In this document: one piece after another, positions 32,247 through 42,434 of the stretch
How positions within the stretch are numbered: position 1 is the stretch's first letter
Layout: each line of letters opens with the position of its first letter
DNA from: Trichobilharzia szidati
Lineage: Eukaryota; Platyhelminthes; Trematoda; Strigeidida; Schistosomatidae
Length of the DNA: 64,000 bases
NCBI GenBank assembly: GCA_944472155.2
Contig: OX235279.1
Location: forward strand, 60,981,564-61,045,563
Direction of reading: 5' to 3'
Made by a program: the position numbers and the translations under genes
The notes under the pieces: model-generated
Told to the model about the DNA's origin: nothing
What the model saw: the letters and a program-made list of their open reading frames with translations, nothing else
The model's database searches: none

Positions 32247-35183
32247 ATGGAATTATACTCCCAGCTTAACCGTGCTCAGCTTAGTTACGACTATCTCCAC
32301 ACCAACTCGACGACCCATGAGTTTCTTTTTGGTGCAATCGCGGAACTTATTGATAATGCTCGTGATGCTGGTGCGACAGAGCTGGACATATATACAATTA
32401 AGGACAGTTCCGTACGTGGGAATTTCCTACTCTGTTTTGCAGACAATGGTTGCGGCATGACAACAGATGAGGTCAAAAATGTCATAATATTCGGGAAGTC
32501 ACTAAAGAAGTGTGAGGACAGTGCCGCCATAGGTATGTATGGGAATGGCTTAAAATCTGGTTCTATGCGAATTGGAAAGGACTTGATTTTGTTCACCAAA
32601 AAGGATGGCATATACACATGTTTATTTCTCTCAAGGACTTTCCACGAAGAGGAGAAACTTGATGAGGTAGTTGTTCCTATGCCCTCGTTTAAAGGCACAG
32701 AGAAAACTCCTATTGCGGACACTCCTGAAGAGAGGAAGAAACATGAACTCGAAATGTTTATAATTCTGAAGTATTCGCCATTCCGCTGCACGAAGGATTT
32801 CTTCGCACAATTTGATAAACTTAAAGAGAATTCAGGGACCGTAGTGATTATATACAATATGAAGCTTCTCGACCATGGAGGACCTGAGTTGGATGTAACT
32901 ACAAATACCAGAGATATACTTCTTAGCCCTGGTTCAGAACAAGAAGAGACCGTTGAACGGGATGCAGAAGTTATGCTCCCACCTGAAAGACGCAGTCTTC
33001 GGGCGTATGTATCAATTCTCTATTCTGACCCTCGTATGAAGGTGTATTTACAAGGTCGGAAAGTACAAACCAAAAGACTACTTGCAACGCTACATAGTGC
33101 TCGAAAATACAATTTTGCTAGTAAAACTTTTCGTACCAGAGCTGAAGCAGATTTAGCAAAAGCTAAAAATGATGTGAGAATAGCTGAGCTTCGTGCTCAA
33201 GAGGCAGAAAGCAAGGCTCGGGATTGTGAACTTCGCTACCAAGGCTCTGAAGACCCTGAACATTTGCGTCAAATACGTCGTCTTAAAAATGCTGCTGCCG
33301 AGCTACGTTCAGCTGTGGAAATGAAACAGAATATTGTTGCAAGAAAATCAAAATCAATCAAGGATCCTAAGACGCTTACATTTTATTTCGGTGTAAATGT
33401 TATGAATCGTGCTTGTGATGGTATGTTTGTTTATAATTGTTCCCGTTTAATCAAAATGTACCAACGGATTGGGCCACAACAAGATTCTAGCATGATGTGC
33501 CGTGGTGTCGTTGGCATTGTTGATGTCCCCTATATGGTCCTTGAGCCCACACATAATAAACAAGATTTTGCAGATGCTAAAGAATATCGTCAATTAATGC
33601 ATGCAATGGCAGATCATTTAATGCAGTATTGGGATGATCTTGGAATCGATAAAGAATCAGATAGTTTAATACGATTTTGGAAAAGTTTTGGTTATTTGTC
33701 AGCACGTTGGCGGGATCCACCTAGTATAGAGGATAAATATGCCCGTCGTCGTTGTTGTTCCGTTTCTATATGTGTCCAGTGTGATAAATGTCTAAAATGG
33801 AGAATACTTCCGTTCTCACAAAGTCTTGTCGGACGAGATGTCCCAGATAATTGGCAATGTCGAGATAATACGGATCATAAGCATAAAAAATGTGAAGATC
33901 CCGAAGAAGATATGAGTCCACCAATGGGAGTTCTTAAGCGAAAAATTAAAACGAAAGAACAAAGACAAGCAGAACTTGAAAAACAAATCCGCAAAAAACA
34001 AGAGGAACTTGAATTAATTCAAGATCCTGATGATGAAAAAACTGATGATTCCAGTGCCACTTCTAACCGTAGTAGTCGGATGAGTGGATCTGCCAATGGC
34101 AAATCTCCACGTAAACGGCCTTCTCAACCACCTCCACCTACTGCAGATCCTCCGAACAAAAAATCTACTCATGCTCCTCCGCCGCCGCCGCCTCCTCGTG
34201 CTATGACAGTTGCTGATAAGAAACATCAAGCTGCTGGATTAGCATCATCCAATGGTCCTTCATCTTCAACAGTTGAAAAGCGTACTGGTTTACCGTTACC
34301 AACAATTAATCAACGCCAACCACGTCCTGGTGGATTAGTCCCTAAAATCCCACAGCGTAATTCAATTGCTCCTAAAGTACGCAGAGTTACAACAGCTGAA
34401 GATGAAAGCAGCAATGAAGAGACTAGTGATGAAGAAGAAGACGAGGAGGAGGAGAAGGAGAAAGAGAAAGAAGTTACTAAGCAGACAACTCCGAAAACTA
34501 ATCGTAACAAACTAAGTACTCCTCCATCAAAAGTGAATAATCCTGTTGTTGCTGCAGCGAGTAGTTCAACAGTACCGAGTACTTCTCAATCCCAAGAGAG
34601 AAATACGTCGAGAAGCACTGATAAAGTAAATGGAAAGAAGGCTAGTAAAACGGAAAAGAGTCCTGTACAAGATGTAATTACAGTGCATCATCGAAACAGA
34701 AATTCAACGGATCGTGATAATAATGGTGAAGTAGCATCGATTCCAATGAAAAAAGATCCGCTGGTAAATGAGAATTCAGTTGGAGATAAAACAACAGAGG
34801 TGAATTCCTCTTCAACTGTAGTAACCTCTTTTCCCTCAGAAACGAATATTGCAATGAATAGAAAAATCCAAGAGAAATTCAAGGTTTGTTTACGATATTT
34901 CTTACCGCCGTCATGGTCAGTGGAAAAGGATAGAATCCATACACTTACAGAATCAGATCTTGCAAGCTTCCCTTTAGAAGATTTCTTTGATAGATATGAA
35001 CAAGGTCTTCGAAAACTGTTAACCTCCTTCCGAAAGGAAACCGCAGTAGTCACAGATCAACTGACAGAATTACGGTCCAATGTTTGTGAATTTCTGAAGA
35101 AATACGATCCAGACTTCAAAGAACCCTTGAATAATATCGAAGAAGTGGATAATTATCTGAAAAATTTCCTTGCAAAAAGTTGA
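32247..35183 (+). CDS. MORC2: MORC2-like GHKL ATPase with CW zinc finger, copy 1
   Basis: The product is 978 residues in one exon. MORC2 proteins are nuclear ATPases that compact chromatin. The GHKL ATPase motifs are ELIDNARDAGA (32-42), ADNGCGM (64-70) and GMYGNGLKSG (95-104). A transducer-like region with a charged coiled coil follows (about 310-370), the insert that marks the MORC2 type, then TFYFGVNVMNR. A CW finger with VQCDKCLKWR, NWQC and KKC lies at about 505-560. After it come a coiled coil, a Pro-rich and an acidic stretch, and a conserved C-terminal domain (about 870-975). All catalytic residues are present. The ATG at 32247 precedes the first motif by 31 codons. A codon for His at about 452 is Arg in copy 2. 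Confidence 0.93.
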   Translation: MELYSQLNRAQLSYDYLHTNSTTHEFLFGAIAELIDNARDAGATELDIYTIKDSSVRGNFLLCFADNGCGMTTDEVKNVIIFGKSLKKCEDSAAIGMYGNGLKSGSMRIGKDLILFTKKDGIYTCLFLSRTFHEEEKLDEVVVPMPSFKGTEKTPIADTPEERKKHELEMFIILKYSPFRCTKDFFAQFDKLKENSGTVVIIYNMKLLDHGGPELDVTTNTRDILLSPGSEQEETVERDAEVMLPPERRSLRAYVSILYSDPRMKVYLQGRKVQTKRLLATLHSARKYNFASKTFRTRAEADLAKAKNDVRIAELRAQEAESKARDCELRYQGSEDPEHLRQIRRLKNAAAELRSAVEMKQNIVARKSKSIKDPKTLTFYFGVNVMNRACDGMFVYNCSRLIKMYQRIGPQQDSSMMCRGVVGIVDVPYMVLEPTHNKQDFADAKEYRQLMHAMADHLMQYWDDLGIDKESDSLIRFWKSFGYLSARWRDPPSIEDKYARRRCCSVSICVQCDKCLKWRILPFSQSLVGRDVPDNWQCRDNTDHKHKKCEDPEEDMSPPMGVLKRKIKTKEQRQAELEKQIRKKQEELELIQDPDDEKTDDSSATSNRSSRMSGSANGKSPRKRPSQPPPPTADPPNKKSTHAPPPPPPPRAMTVADKKHQAAGLASSNGPSSSTVEKRTGLPLPTINQRQPRPGGLVPKIPQRNSIAPKVRRVTTAEDESSNEETSDEEEDEEEEKEKEKEVTKQTTPKTNRNKLSTPPSKVNNPVVAAASSSTVPSTSQSQERNTSRSTDKVNGKKASKTEKSPVQDVITVHHRNRNSTDRDNNGEVASIPMKKDPLVNENSVGDKTTEVNSSSTVVTSFPSETNIAMNRKIQEKFKVCLRYFLPPSWSVEKDRIHTLTESDLASFPLEDFFDRYEQGLRKLLTSFRKETAVVTDQLTELRSNVCEFLKKYDPDFKEPLNNIEEVDNYLKNFLAKS

Positions 35184-35967
35184 ATTCCTCCGGTCACCAT
35201 AAAAAAAACAACATCTAGACCAACCATTGGTTGGTGGTTGAATTAATCTACTCCCTGTGCAAACGGAGTTTCTCCTCTCCTCTCCTCTACTCATGCGCGC
35301 AGCTGTTATATATACATATATTATATACATATATATAGTAATTATTATTATTATTGTTATTATGTTTGCCTGTTTTATGGTTGGTGTCTCACCGAATCTC
35401 TTTTGACTCTTCTCTTTTTGTGCATATTAATGTATTCCTTCAAGAACTGTCTGTCTATAAATCTACGTGTTGTTACTCTCTATATGTATATATATATATA
35501 TATATCTGTATACAACATAGCAAAACAACAACAACAACAAAAAGTATTAAAAATTATTATTATCTTTTTCGTTTAGACATTATTATCATGGCCGTTAGTA
35601 TTTCGTTGTAAACTTTGATGTTACTATCACTATTATTTACTTATGTGTACCTCACCTATAAAACAGGCATTGTCCTTTTCAGAAACTCTTGATCTTTCAT
35701 CCATATATATATTTTTCGTTATACATTGAAAACCTATGCTCATGGTTAGTGCAAATTTAAAAGACATGACTTTCTGTTTTAATTTTTTGATTGCTGAACT
35801 AATTGTATATGCTTTCAGACTTTACATGACTCCCATAACTTCTTACGTTTATGCATGTTGTAATATATCCCTATTTTTATGCAAAGATTGTTATTACTAT
35901 TATTATTTACTTCACAGCTTTACTTAACCTTTTCCGATGGTCTCTCCGGACCTCTAGGGGGGAGCCC
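35184..35967 (+). other. 3' untranslated region of MORC copy 1 with polypurine tract
   Basis: The MORC stop is followed by about 780 bases rich in simple repeats: TCTCC runs, TA and ATT stretches, and ACA units. A palindrome CCAACCATTGGTTGG occurs near 35220. The last bases are AGGGGGGAG (35956-35964) and CCC, directly before LTR2, in the place and form of a polypurine tract. The Gypsy at 8630 has a similar CTAGGGGGGGGAG before its own LTR. Confidence 0.65.
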
Positions 35968-36450
35968 TGTGGAGTGCGTAACAATGTGGATTGCACACTT
36001 TTTGGTTATTTGTAGAAATTAGACATATTGTACATAATTTTTGTTTGAAACGCTTCTGGTTGAAATACCCTTGTCTTCCGTGTACGATTGGAAAATACAC
36101 TCTGCTGTTGGAGACTTCGTCTTCTCCTTGGTTTCTTTGGGGTTACTAGCTCAGCTCTCACCGTGTTGTATCTTTCGGATTTATTGTAGGAGTCCACTAC
36201 GCTCAGCCGAAGACAATTATACAACCGGGACACAGCAGCTACAACCTACTCCGTCCAAAGAACTAACGTCTCCGTGGGTTATATAAATAATTTGTAGCAG
36301 AGGACTTCAACTTTATTTCCAAGTAAACCTTTTGTTGATATAACGTGTCGTTGCATTTTTGGTAATATACTGTCACTTAACATTCCATTGACTTGAATTT
36401 TATTTCTCATATTTTGTAATACTAGTGAACTCTAACATAAGTCCCCTACA
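35968..36450 (+). repeat. LTR2 between MORC units 1 and 2
   Basis: 483 bases, TGTGGAGTGCG to CCCCTACA. A TATA box (TATATAAATA) lies at 36281-36290, about 310 bases in, which suits a U3 promoter. Termini form a short imperfect inverted repeat, TGTGG and CCTACA. It appears identical or nearly so to LTR3. Confidence 0.78.
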
Positions 36451-36457
36451 AATTAAT

Positions 36458-36475
36458 TGGTTCGCCCGACGTGAT
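36458..36475 (+). promoter_or_regulatory. Primer-binding site of MORC unit 2
   Basis: TGGTTCGCCCGACGTGAT is complementary to a tRNA 3' end laid out as a 5-bp T-stem half, a 7-base acceptor strand, a discriminator A and CCA. The part CCCGACGTGATTT also matches the complement of eukaryotic tRNA-Trp. It recurs at 40771 in unit 3. Confidence 0.65.
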
Positions 36476-36568
36476 TTTCTTATAAGCGGTGTGTTCCGCA
36501 CATTTACCAGTTTGCGTGTAGTTTGTGAATCCCCAGGGACTTAATTCACTACTCTTTCGGATTGTCTC

Positions 36569-39499
36569 ATGGAATTATACTCCCAGCTTAACCGTGCTCA
36601 GCTTAGTTACGACTATCTCCACACCAACTCGACGACCCATGAGTTTCTTTTTGGTGCAATCGCGGAACTTATTGATAATGCTCGTGATGCTGGTGCGACA
36701 GAGCTGGACATATATACAATTAAGGACAGTTCCGTACGTGGGAATTTCCTACTCTGTTTTGCAGACAATGGTTGCGGCATGACAACAGATGAGGTCAAAA
36801 ATGTCATAATATTCGGGAAGTCACTAAAGAAGTGTGAGGACAGTGCCGCCATAGGTATGTATGGGAATGGCTTAAAATCTGGTTCTATGCGAATTGGAAA
36901 GGACTTGATTTTGTTCACCAAAAAGGATGGCATATACACATGTTTATTTCTCTCAAGGACTTTCCACGAAGAGGAGAAACTTGATGAGGTAGTTGTTCCT
37001 ATGCCCTCGTTTAAAGGCACAGAGAAAACTCCTATTGCGGACACTCCTGAAGAGAGGAAGAAACATGAACTCGAAATGTTTATAATTCTGAAGTATTCGC
37101 CATTCCGCTGCACGAAGGATTTCTTCGCACAATTCGATAAACTTAAAGAGAATTCAGGGACCGTAGTGATTATATACAATATGAAGCTTCTCGACCATGG
37201 AGGACCTGAGTTGGATGTAACTACAAATACCAGAGATATACTTCTTAGCCCTGGTTCAGAACAAGAAGAGACCGTTGAACGGGATGCAGAAGTTATGCTC
37301 CCACCTGAAAGACGCAGTCTTCGGGCGTATGTATCAATTCTCTATTCTGACCCTCGTATGAAGGTGTATTTACAAGGTCGGAAAGTACAAACCAAAAGAC
37401 TACTTGCAACGCTACATAGTGCTCGAAAATACAATTTTGCTAGTAAAACTTTTCGTACCAGAGCTGAAGCAGATTTAGCAAAAGCTAAAAATGATGTGAG
37501 AATAGCTGAGCTTCGTGCTCAAGAGGCAGAAAGCAAGGCTCGGGATTGTGAACTTCGCTACCAAGGCTCTGAAGACCCTGAACATTTGCGTCAAATACGT
37601 CGTCTTAAAAATGCTGCTGCCGAGCTACGTTCAGCTGTGGAAATGAAACAGAATATTGTTGCAAGAAAATCAAAATCAATCAAGGATCCTAAGACGCTTA
37701 CATTTTATTTCGGTGTAAATGTTATGAATCGTGCTTGTGATGGTATGTTTGTTTATAATTGTTCCCGTTTAATCAAAATGTACCAACGGATTGGGCCACA
37801 ACAAGATTCTAGCATGATGTGCCGTGGTGTCGTTGGCATTGTTGATGTCCCCTATATGGTCCTTGAGCCCACACATAATAAACAAGATTTTGCAGATGCT
37901 AAAGAATATCGTCAATTAATGCGTGCAATGGCAGATCATTTAATGCAGTATTGGGATGATCTTGGAATCGATAAAGAATCAGATAGTTTAATACGATTTT
38001 GGAAAAGTTTTGGTTATTTGTCAGCACGTTGGCGGGATCCACCTAGTATAGAGGATAAATATGCCCGTCGTCGTTGTTGTTCCGTTTCTATATGTGTCCA
38101 GTGTGATAAATGTCTAAAATGGAGAATACTTCCGTTCTCACAAAGTCTTGTCGGACGAGATGTCCCAGATAATTGGCAATGTCGAGATAATACGGATCAT
38201 AAGCATAAAAAATGTGAAGATCCCGAAGAAGATATGAGTCCACCAATGGGAGTTCTTAAGCGAAAAATTAAAACGAAAGAACAAAGACAAGCAGAACTTG
38301 AAAAACAAATCCGCAAAAAACAAGAGGAACTTGAATTAATTCAAGATCCTGATGATGAAAAAACTGATGATTCCAGTGCCACTTCTAACCGTAGTAGTCG
38401 GATGAGTGGATCTGCCAATGGCAAATCTCCACGTAAACGGCCTTCTCAACCACCTCCACCTACTGCAGATCCTCCGAACAAAAAATCTACTCATGCTCCT
38501 CCGCCGCCACCGCCTCCTCGTGCTATGACAGTTGCTGATAAGAAACATCAAGCTGCTGGATTAGCATCATCCAATGGTCCTTCATCTTCAACAGTTGAAA
38601 AGCGTACTGGTTTACCGTTACCAACAATTAATCAACGCCAACCACGTCCTGGTGGATTAGTCCCTAAAATCCCACAGCGTAATTCAATTGCTCCTAAAGT
38701 ACGCAGAGTTACAACAGCTGAAGATGAAAGCAGCAATGAAGAGACTAGTGATGAAGAAGAAGACGAGGAGGAGGAGAAGGAGAAAGAAGTTACTAAGCAG
38801 ACAACTCCGAAAACTAATCGTAACAAACTAAGTACTCCTCCATCAAAAGTGAATAATCCTGTTGTTGCTGCAGCGAGTAGTTCAACAGTACCGAGTACTT
38901 CTCAATCCCAAGAGAGAAATACGTCGAGAAGCACTGATAAAGTAAATGGAAAGAAGGCTAGTAAAACGGAAAAGAGTCCTGTACAAGATGTAATTACAGT
39001 GCATCATCGAAACAGAAATTCAACGGATCGTGATAATAATGGTGAAGTAGCATCGATTCCAATGAAAAAAGATCCGCTGGTAAATGAGAATTCAGTTGGA
39101 GATAAAACAACAGAGGTGAATTCCTCTTCAACTGTAGTAACCTCTTTTCCCTCAGAAACGAATATTGCAATGAATAGAAAAATCCAAGAGAAATTCAAGG
39201 TTTGTTTACGATATTTCTTACCGCCGTCATGGTCAGTGGAAAAGGATAGAATCCATACACTTACAGAATCAGATCTTGCAAGCTTCCCTTTAGAAGATTT
39301 CTTTGATAGATATGAACAAGGTCTTCGAAAACTGTTAACCTCCTTCCGAAAGGAAACCGCAGTAGTCACAGATCAACTGACAGAATTACGGTCCAATGTT
39401 TGTGAATTTCTGAAGAAATACGATCCAGACTTCAAAGAACCCTTGAATAATATCGAAGAAGTGGATAATTATCTGAAAAATTTCCTTGCAAAAAGTTGA
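36569..39499 (+). CDS. MORC2: MORC2-like GHKL ATPase with CW zinc finger, copy 2
   Basis: The product is 976 residues. It is nearly the same as copy 1 at the nucleotide level. The differences I could see are Arg in place of His at about 452, loss of one Lys-Glu pair in the acidic run near residue 735, and a few silent changes. ATPase motifs, coiled-coil insert, CW finger and C-terminal domain are all intact. The 5' leader between primer-binding site and ATG is about 110 bases. The LTR2 promoter would drive it. Intact coding in two copies suggests either recent birth or selection. Confidence 0.93.
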   Translation: MELYSQLNRAQLSYDYLHTNSTTHEFLFGAIAELIDNARDAGATELDIYTIKDSSVRGNFLLCFADNGCGMTTDEVKNVIIFGKSLKKCEDSAAIGMYGNGLKSGSMRIGKDLILFTKKDGIYTCLFLSRTFHEEEKLDEVVVPMPSFKGTEKTPIADTPEERKKHELEMFIILKYSPFRCTKDFFAQFDKLKENSGTVVIIYNMKLLDHGGPELDVTTNTRDILLSPGSEQEETVERDAEVMLPPERRSLRAYVSILYSDPRMKVYLQGRKVQTKRLLATLHSARKYNFASKTFRTRAEADLAKAKNDVRIAELRAQEAESKARDCELRYQGSEDPEHLRQIRRLKNAAAELRSAVEMKQNIVARKSKSIKDPKTLTFYFGVNVMNRACDGMFVYNCSRLIKMYQRIGPQQDSSMMCRGVVGIVDVPYMVLEPTHNKQDFADAKEYRQLMRAMADHLMQYWDDLGIDKESDSLIRFWKSFGYLSARWRDPPSIEDKYARRRCCSVSICVQCDKCLKWRILPFSQSLVGRDVPDNWQCRDNTDHKHKKCEDPEEDMSPPMGVLKRKIKTKEQRQAELEKQIRKKQEELELIQDPDDEKTDDSSATSNRSSRMSGSANGKSPRKRPSQPPPPTADPPNKKSTHAPPPPPPPRAMTVADKKHQAAGLASSNGPSSSTVEKRTGLPLPTINQRQPRPGGLVPKIPQRNSIAPKVRRVTTAEDESSNEETSDEEEDEEEEKEKEVTKQTTPKTNRNKLSTPPSKVNNPVVAAASSSTVPSTSQSQERNTSRSTDKVNGKKASKTEKSPVQDVITVHHRNRNSTDRDNNGEVASIPMKKDPLVNENSVGDKTTEVNSSSTVVTSFPSETNIAMNRKIQEKFKVCLRYFLPPSWSVEKDRIHTLTESDLASFPLEDFFDRYEQGLRKLLTSFRKETAVVTDQLTELRSNVCEFLKKYDPDFKEPLNNIEEVDNYLKNFLAKS

Positions 39500-40280
39500 A
39501 TTCCTCCGGTCACCATAAAAAAAACAACATCTAGACCAACCATTGGTTGGTGGTTGAATTAATCTACTCCCTGTGCAAACGGAGTTTCTCCTCTCCTCTC
39601 CTCATGCGCGCAGCTGTTATATATACATATATTATATACATATATATAGTAATTATTATTATTATTGTTATTATGTTTGCCTGTTTTATGGTTGGTGTCT
39701 CACCGAATCTCTTTTGACTCTTCTCTTTTTGTGCATATTAATGTATTCCTTCAAGAACTGTCTGTCTATAAATCTACGTGTTGTTACTCTCTATATGTAT
39801 ATATATATATATATATATCTGTATACAACATAGCAAAACAACAACAACAACAAAAAGTATTAAAAATTATTATTATCTTTTTCGTTTAGACATTATTATC
39901 ATGGCCGTTAGTATTTCGTTGTAAACTTTGATGTTACTATCACTATTATTTACTTATGTGTACCTCACCTATAAAACAGGCATTGTCCTTTTCAGAAACT
40001 CTTGATCTTTCATCCATATATATATTTTTCGTTATACATTGAAAACCTATGCTCATGGTTAGTGCAAATTTAAAAGACATGACTTTCTGTTTTAATTTTT
40101 TGATTGCTGAACTAATTGTATATGCTTTCAGACTTTACATGACTCCCATAACTTCTTACGTTTATGCATGTTGTAATATATCCCTATTTTTATGCAAAGA
40201 TTGTTATTACTATTATTATTTACTTCACAGCTTTACTTAACCTTTTCCGATGGTCTCTCCGGACCTCTAGGGGGGAGCCC
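39500..40280 (+). other. 3' untranslated region of MORC copy 2 with polypurine tract
   Basis: Same layout as 35184-35967. TCTCC and TA runs differ in length from unit 1. The tract AGGGGGGAG at 40269-40277 precedes LTR3. Confidence 0.65.
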
Positions 40281-40763
40281 TGTGGAGTGCGTAACAATGT
40301 GGATTGCACACTTTTTGGTTATTTGTAGAAATTAGACATATTGTACATAATTTTTGTTTGAAACGCTTCTGGTTGAAATACCCTTGTCTTCCGTGTACGA
40401 TTGGAAAATACACTCTGCTGTTGGAGACTTCGTCTTCTCCTTGGTTTCTTTGGGGTTACTAGCTCAGCTCTCACCGTGTTGTATCTTTCGGATTTATTGT
40501 AGGAGTCCACTACGCTCAGCCGAAGACAATTATACAACCGGGACACAGCAGCTACAACCTACTCCGTCCAAAGAACTAACGTCTCCGTGGGTTATATAAA
40601 TAATTTGTAGCAGAGGACTTCAACTTTATTTCCAAGTAAACCTTTTGTTGATATAACGTGTCGTTGCATTTTTGGTAATATACTGTCACTTAACATTCCA
40701 TTGACTTGAATTTTATTTCTCATATTTTGTAATACTAGTGAACTCTAACATAAGTCCCCTACA
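40281..40763 (+). repeat. LTR3 between MORC units 2 and 3
   Basis: Same as LTR2, offset by 4313 bases. TATA box at about 40594-40603. Followed by a primer-binding site at 40771. Confidence 0.78.
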
Positions 40764-40881
40764 AATTAATTGGTTCGCCCGACGTGATTTTCTTATAAGC
40801 GGTGTGTTCCGCACATTTACCAGTTTGCGTGTAGTTTGTGAATCCCCAGGGACTTAATTCACTACTCTTTCGGATTGTCTC

Positions 40882-41871
40882 ATGGAATTATACTCCCAGC
40901 TTAACCGTGCTCAGCTTAGTTACGACTATCTCCACACCAACTCGACGACCCATGAGTTTCTTTTTGGTGCAATCGCGGAACTTATTGATAATGCTCGTGA
41001 TGCTGGTGCGACAGAGCTGGACATATATACAATTAAGGACAGTTCCGTACGTGGGAATTTCCTACTCTGTTTTGCAGACAATGGTTGCGGCATGACAACA
41101 GATGAGGTCAAAAATGTCATAATATTCGGGAAGTCACTAAAGAAGTGTGAGGACAGTGCCGCCATAGGTATGTATGGGAATGGCTTAAAATCTGGTTCTA
41201 TGCGAATTGGAAAGGACTTGATTTTGTTCACCAAAAAGGATGGCATATATACGTGTTTATTTCTCTCAAGGACTTTCCACGAAGAGGAGAAACTTGATGA
41301 GGTAGTTGTTCCTATGCCCTCGTTTAAAGGCACAGAGAAAACTCCTATTGCGGACACTCCTGAAGAGAGGAAGAAACATGAACTCGAAATGTTTATAATT
41401 CTGAAGTATTCGCCATTCCGCTGCACGAAGGATTTCTTCGCACAATTTGATAAACTTAAAGAGAATTCAGGGACCGTAGTGATTATATACAATATGAAGC
41501 TTCTCGACCATGGAGGACCTGAGTTGGATGTAACTACAAATACCAGAGATATACTTCTTAGCCCTGGTTCAGAACAAGAAGAGACCGTTGAACGGGATGC
41601 AGAAGTTATGCTCCCACCTGAAAGACGCAGTCTTCGGGCGTATGTATCAATTCTCTATTCTGACCCTCGTATGAAGGTGTATTTACAAGGTCGGAAAGTA
41701 CAAACCAAAAGACTACTTGCAACGCTACATAGTGCTCGAAAATACAATTTTGCTAGTAAAACTTTTCGTACCAGAGCTGAAGCAGATTTAGCAAAAGCTA
41801 AAAATGATGTGAGAATAGCTGAGCTTCGTGCTTCGGTGTATATTGAAGCTCTAATTTCCTTTGGGTGCTGA
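40882..41871 (+). pseudogene. MORC2: MORC2-like copy 3, truncated
   Basis: The first 317 or so codons match copies 1 and 2, with the full GHKL motifs. Identity ends after 41832, inside the coiled-coil insert, and 11 unrelated codons lead to a stop at 41871. The transducer end, CW finger and C-terminal domain are lost. The unit has no right LTR. It has an intact LTR3 promoter and could still make an ATPase-only product, but is most simply a broken copy. Confidence 0.85.
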
Positions 41872-41889
41872 TCACTATGGGTTCGGCAC

Positions 41890-42430
41890 TAGTAAAATTG
41901 TTAACAGATTTCTTTTTAACTGGTACAGTGTAATCTTGTGCCTGCTATCAAGAGAGCGATAAAAAAATATGCGAATGAAATGTTCGTCGTATGTGATGGT
42001 AACTGCAATTTGGAAGACACTCCGACAGTATTCATTAGCAGCCATCCTACTCTCCAGTTTACGTTAGAAAAAGAAATTAGTAGTAAAGTATCTCTCCTTG
42101 ATATTCTACACACAAAGAGAGCTGATGAAACATTGAAAAGATCAAATGCAGAAGTCGGTATGGATGGGGTAACTGAATAAATGGTGCACTTTTTCCTCCA
42201 CTGACAGAAAAACAAATTTAGTCCGATATTGCTCAGCACATGTTCAGAGAGTCTGTAGTGAGGACATTGCTGATGAAAAGCTTAGACAAATGAAAGGAAC
42301 TTTCGTGGAGTATGAATGTGCAATACAGTTTTTTGGGGCAATTGGTAAACTGTCTGGAAGAAATTCAGACTGGAAGAATATACATAAGAAGATGTTGCAG
42401 CCAAAGGTAGAATTTGGAGTGACAGCATGT
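41890..42430 (+). mobile_element. Degenerate Penelope-like RT fragment
   Basis: Reads TVFISSHPTLQFTLEKE and SLLDILHTKR (41938-42180). Then, with stops and a frameshift, RKTNLVRY, VQRVCSEDIADEKLRQMKGTF. This is PLE RT palm-to-thumb of the subfamily at 5330-6910. It starts some 60 bases after the MORC copy 3 break. Confidence 0.8.
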
Positions 42431-42434
42431 GTGA

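Larger units (their letters stand above)
27870..41832 (+). mobile_element. Tandem array of LTR-flanked MORC units (putative gene-capturing LTR element)
   Basis: Three units are arranged LTR-MORC-LTR-MORC-LTR-MORC(truncated), period 4313 bp between units 2 and 3. LTR2 is 35968-36450 and LTR3 is 40281-40763. LTR1 survives as 27870-28012 and 32120-32128 because a CR1-like element replaced its middle. Each LTR starts TGTGGAGTGCG, ends CCCCTACA, carries TATATAAATA, and is followed seven bases later by a tRNA-like primer-binding site. A tract AGGGGGGAG sits just before LTR2 and LTR3. No gag, protease, RT or integrase is present. The only long ORF is a MORC gene with no introns. Shared internal LTRs fit recombination or concatemer insertion. 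Confidence 0.78.

Noticed and set aside
32291..32857. 188-codon open frame antisense to each MORC copy.
   Set aside because: Shadow of the well-supported MORC coding frame; low-complexity Ser/Phe composition and no family features.
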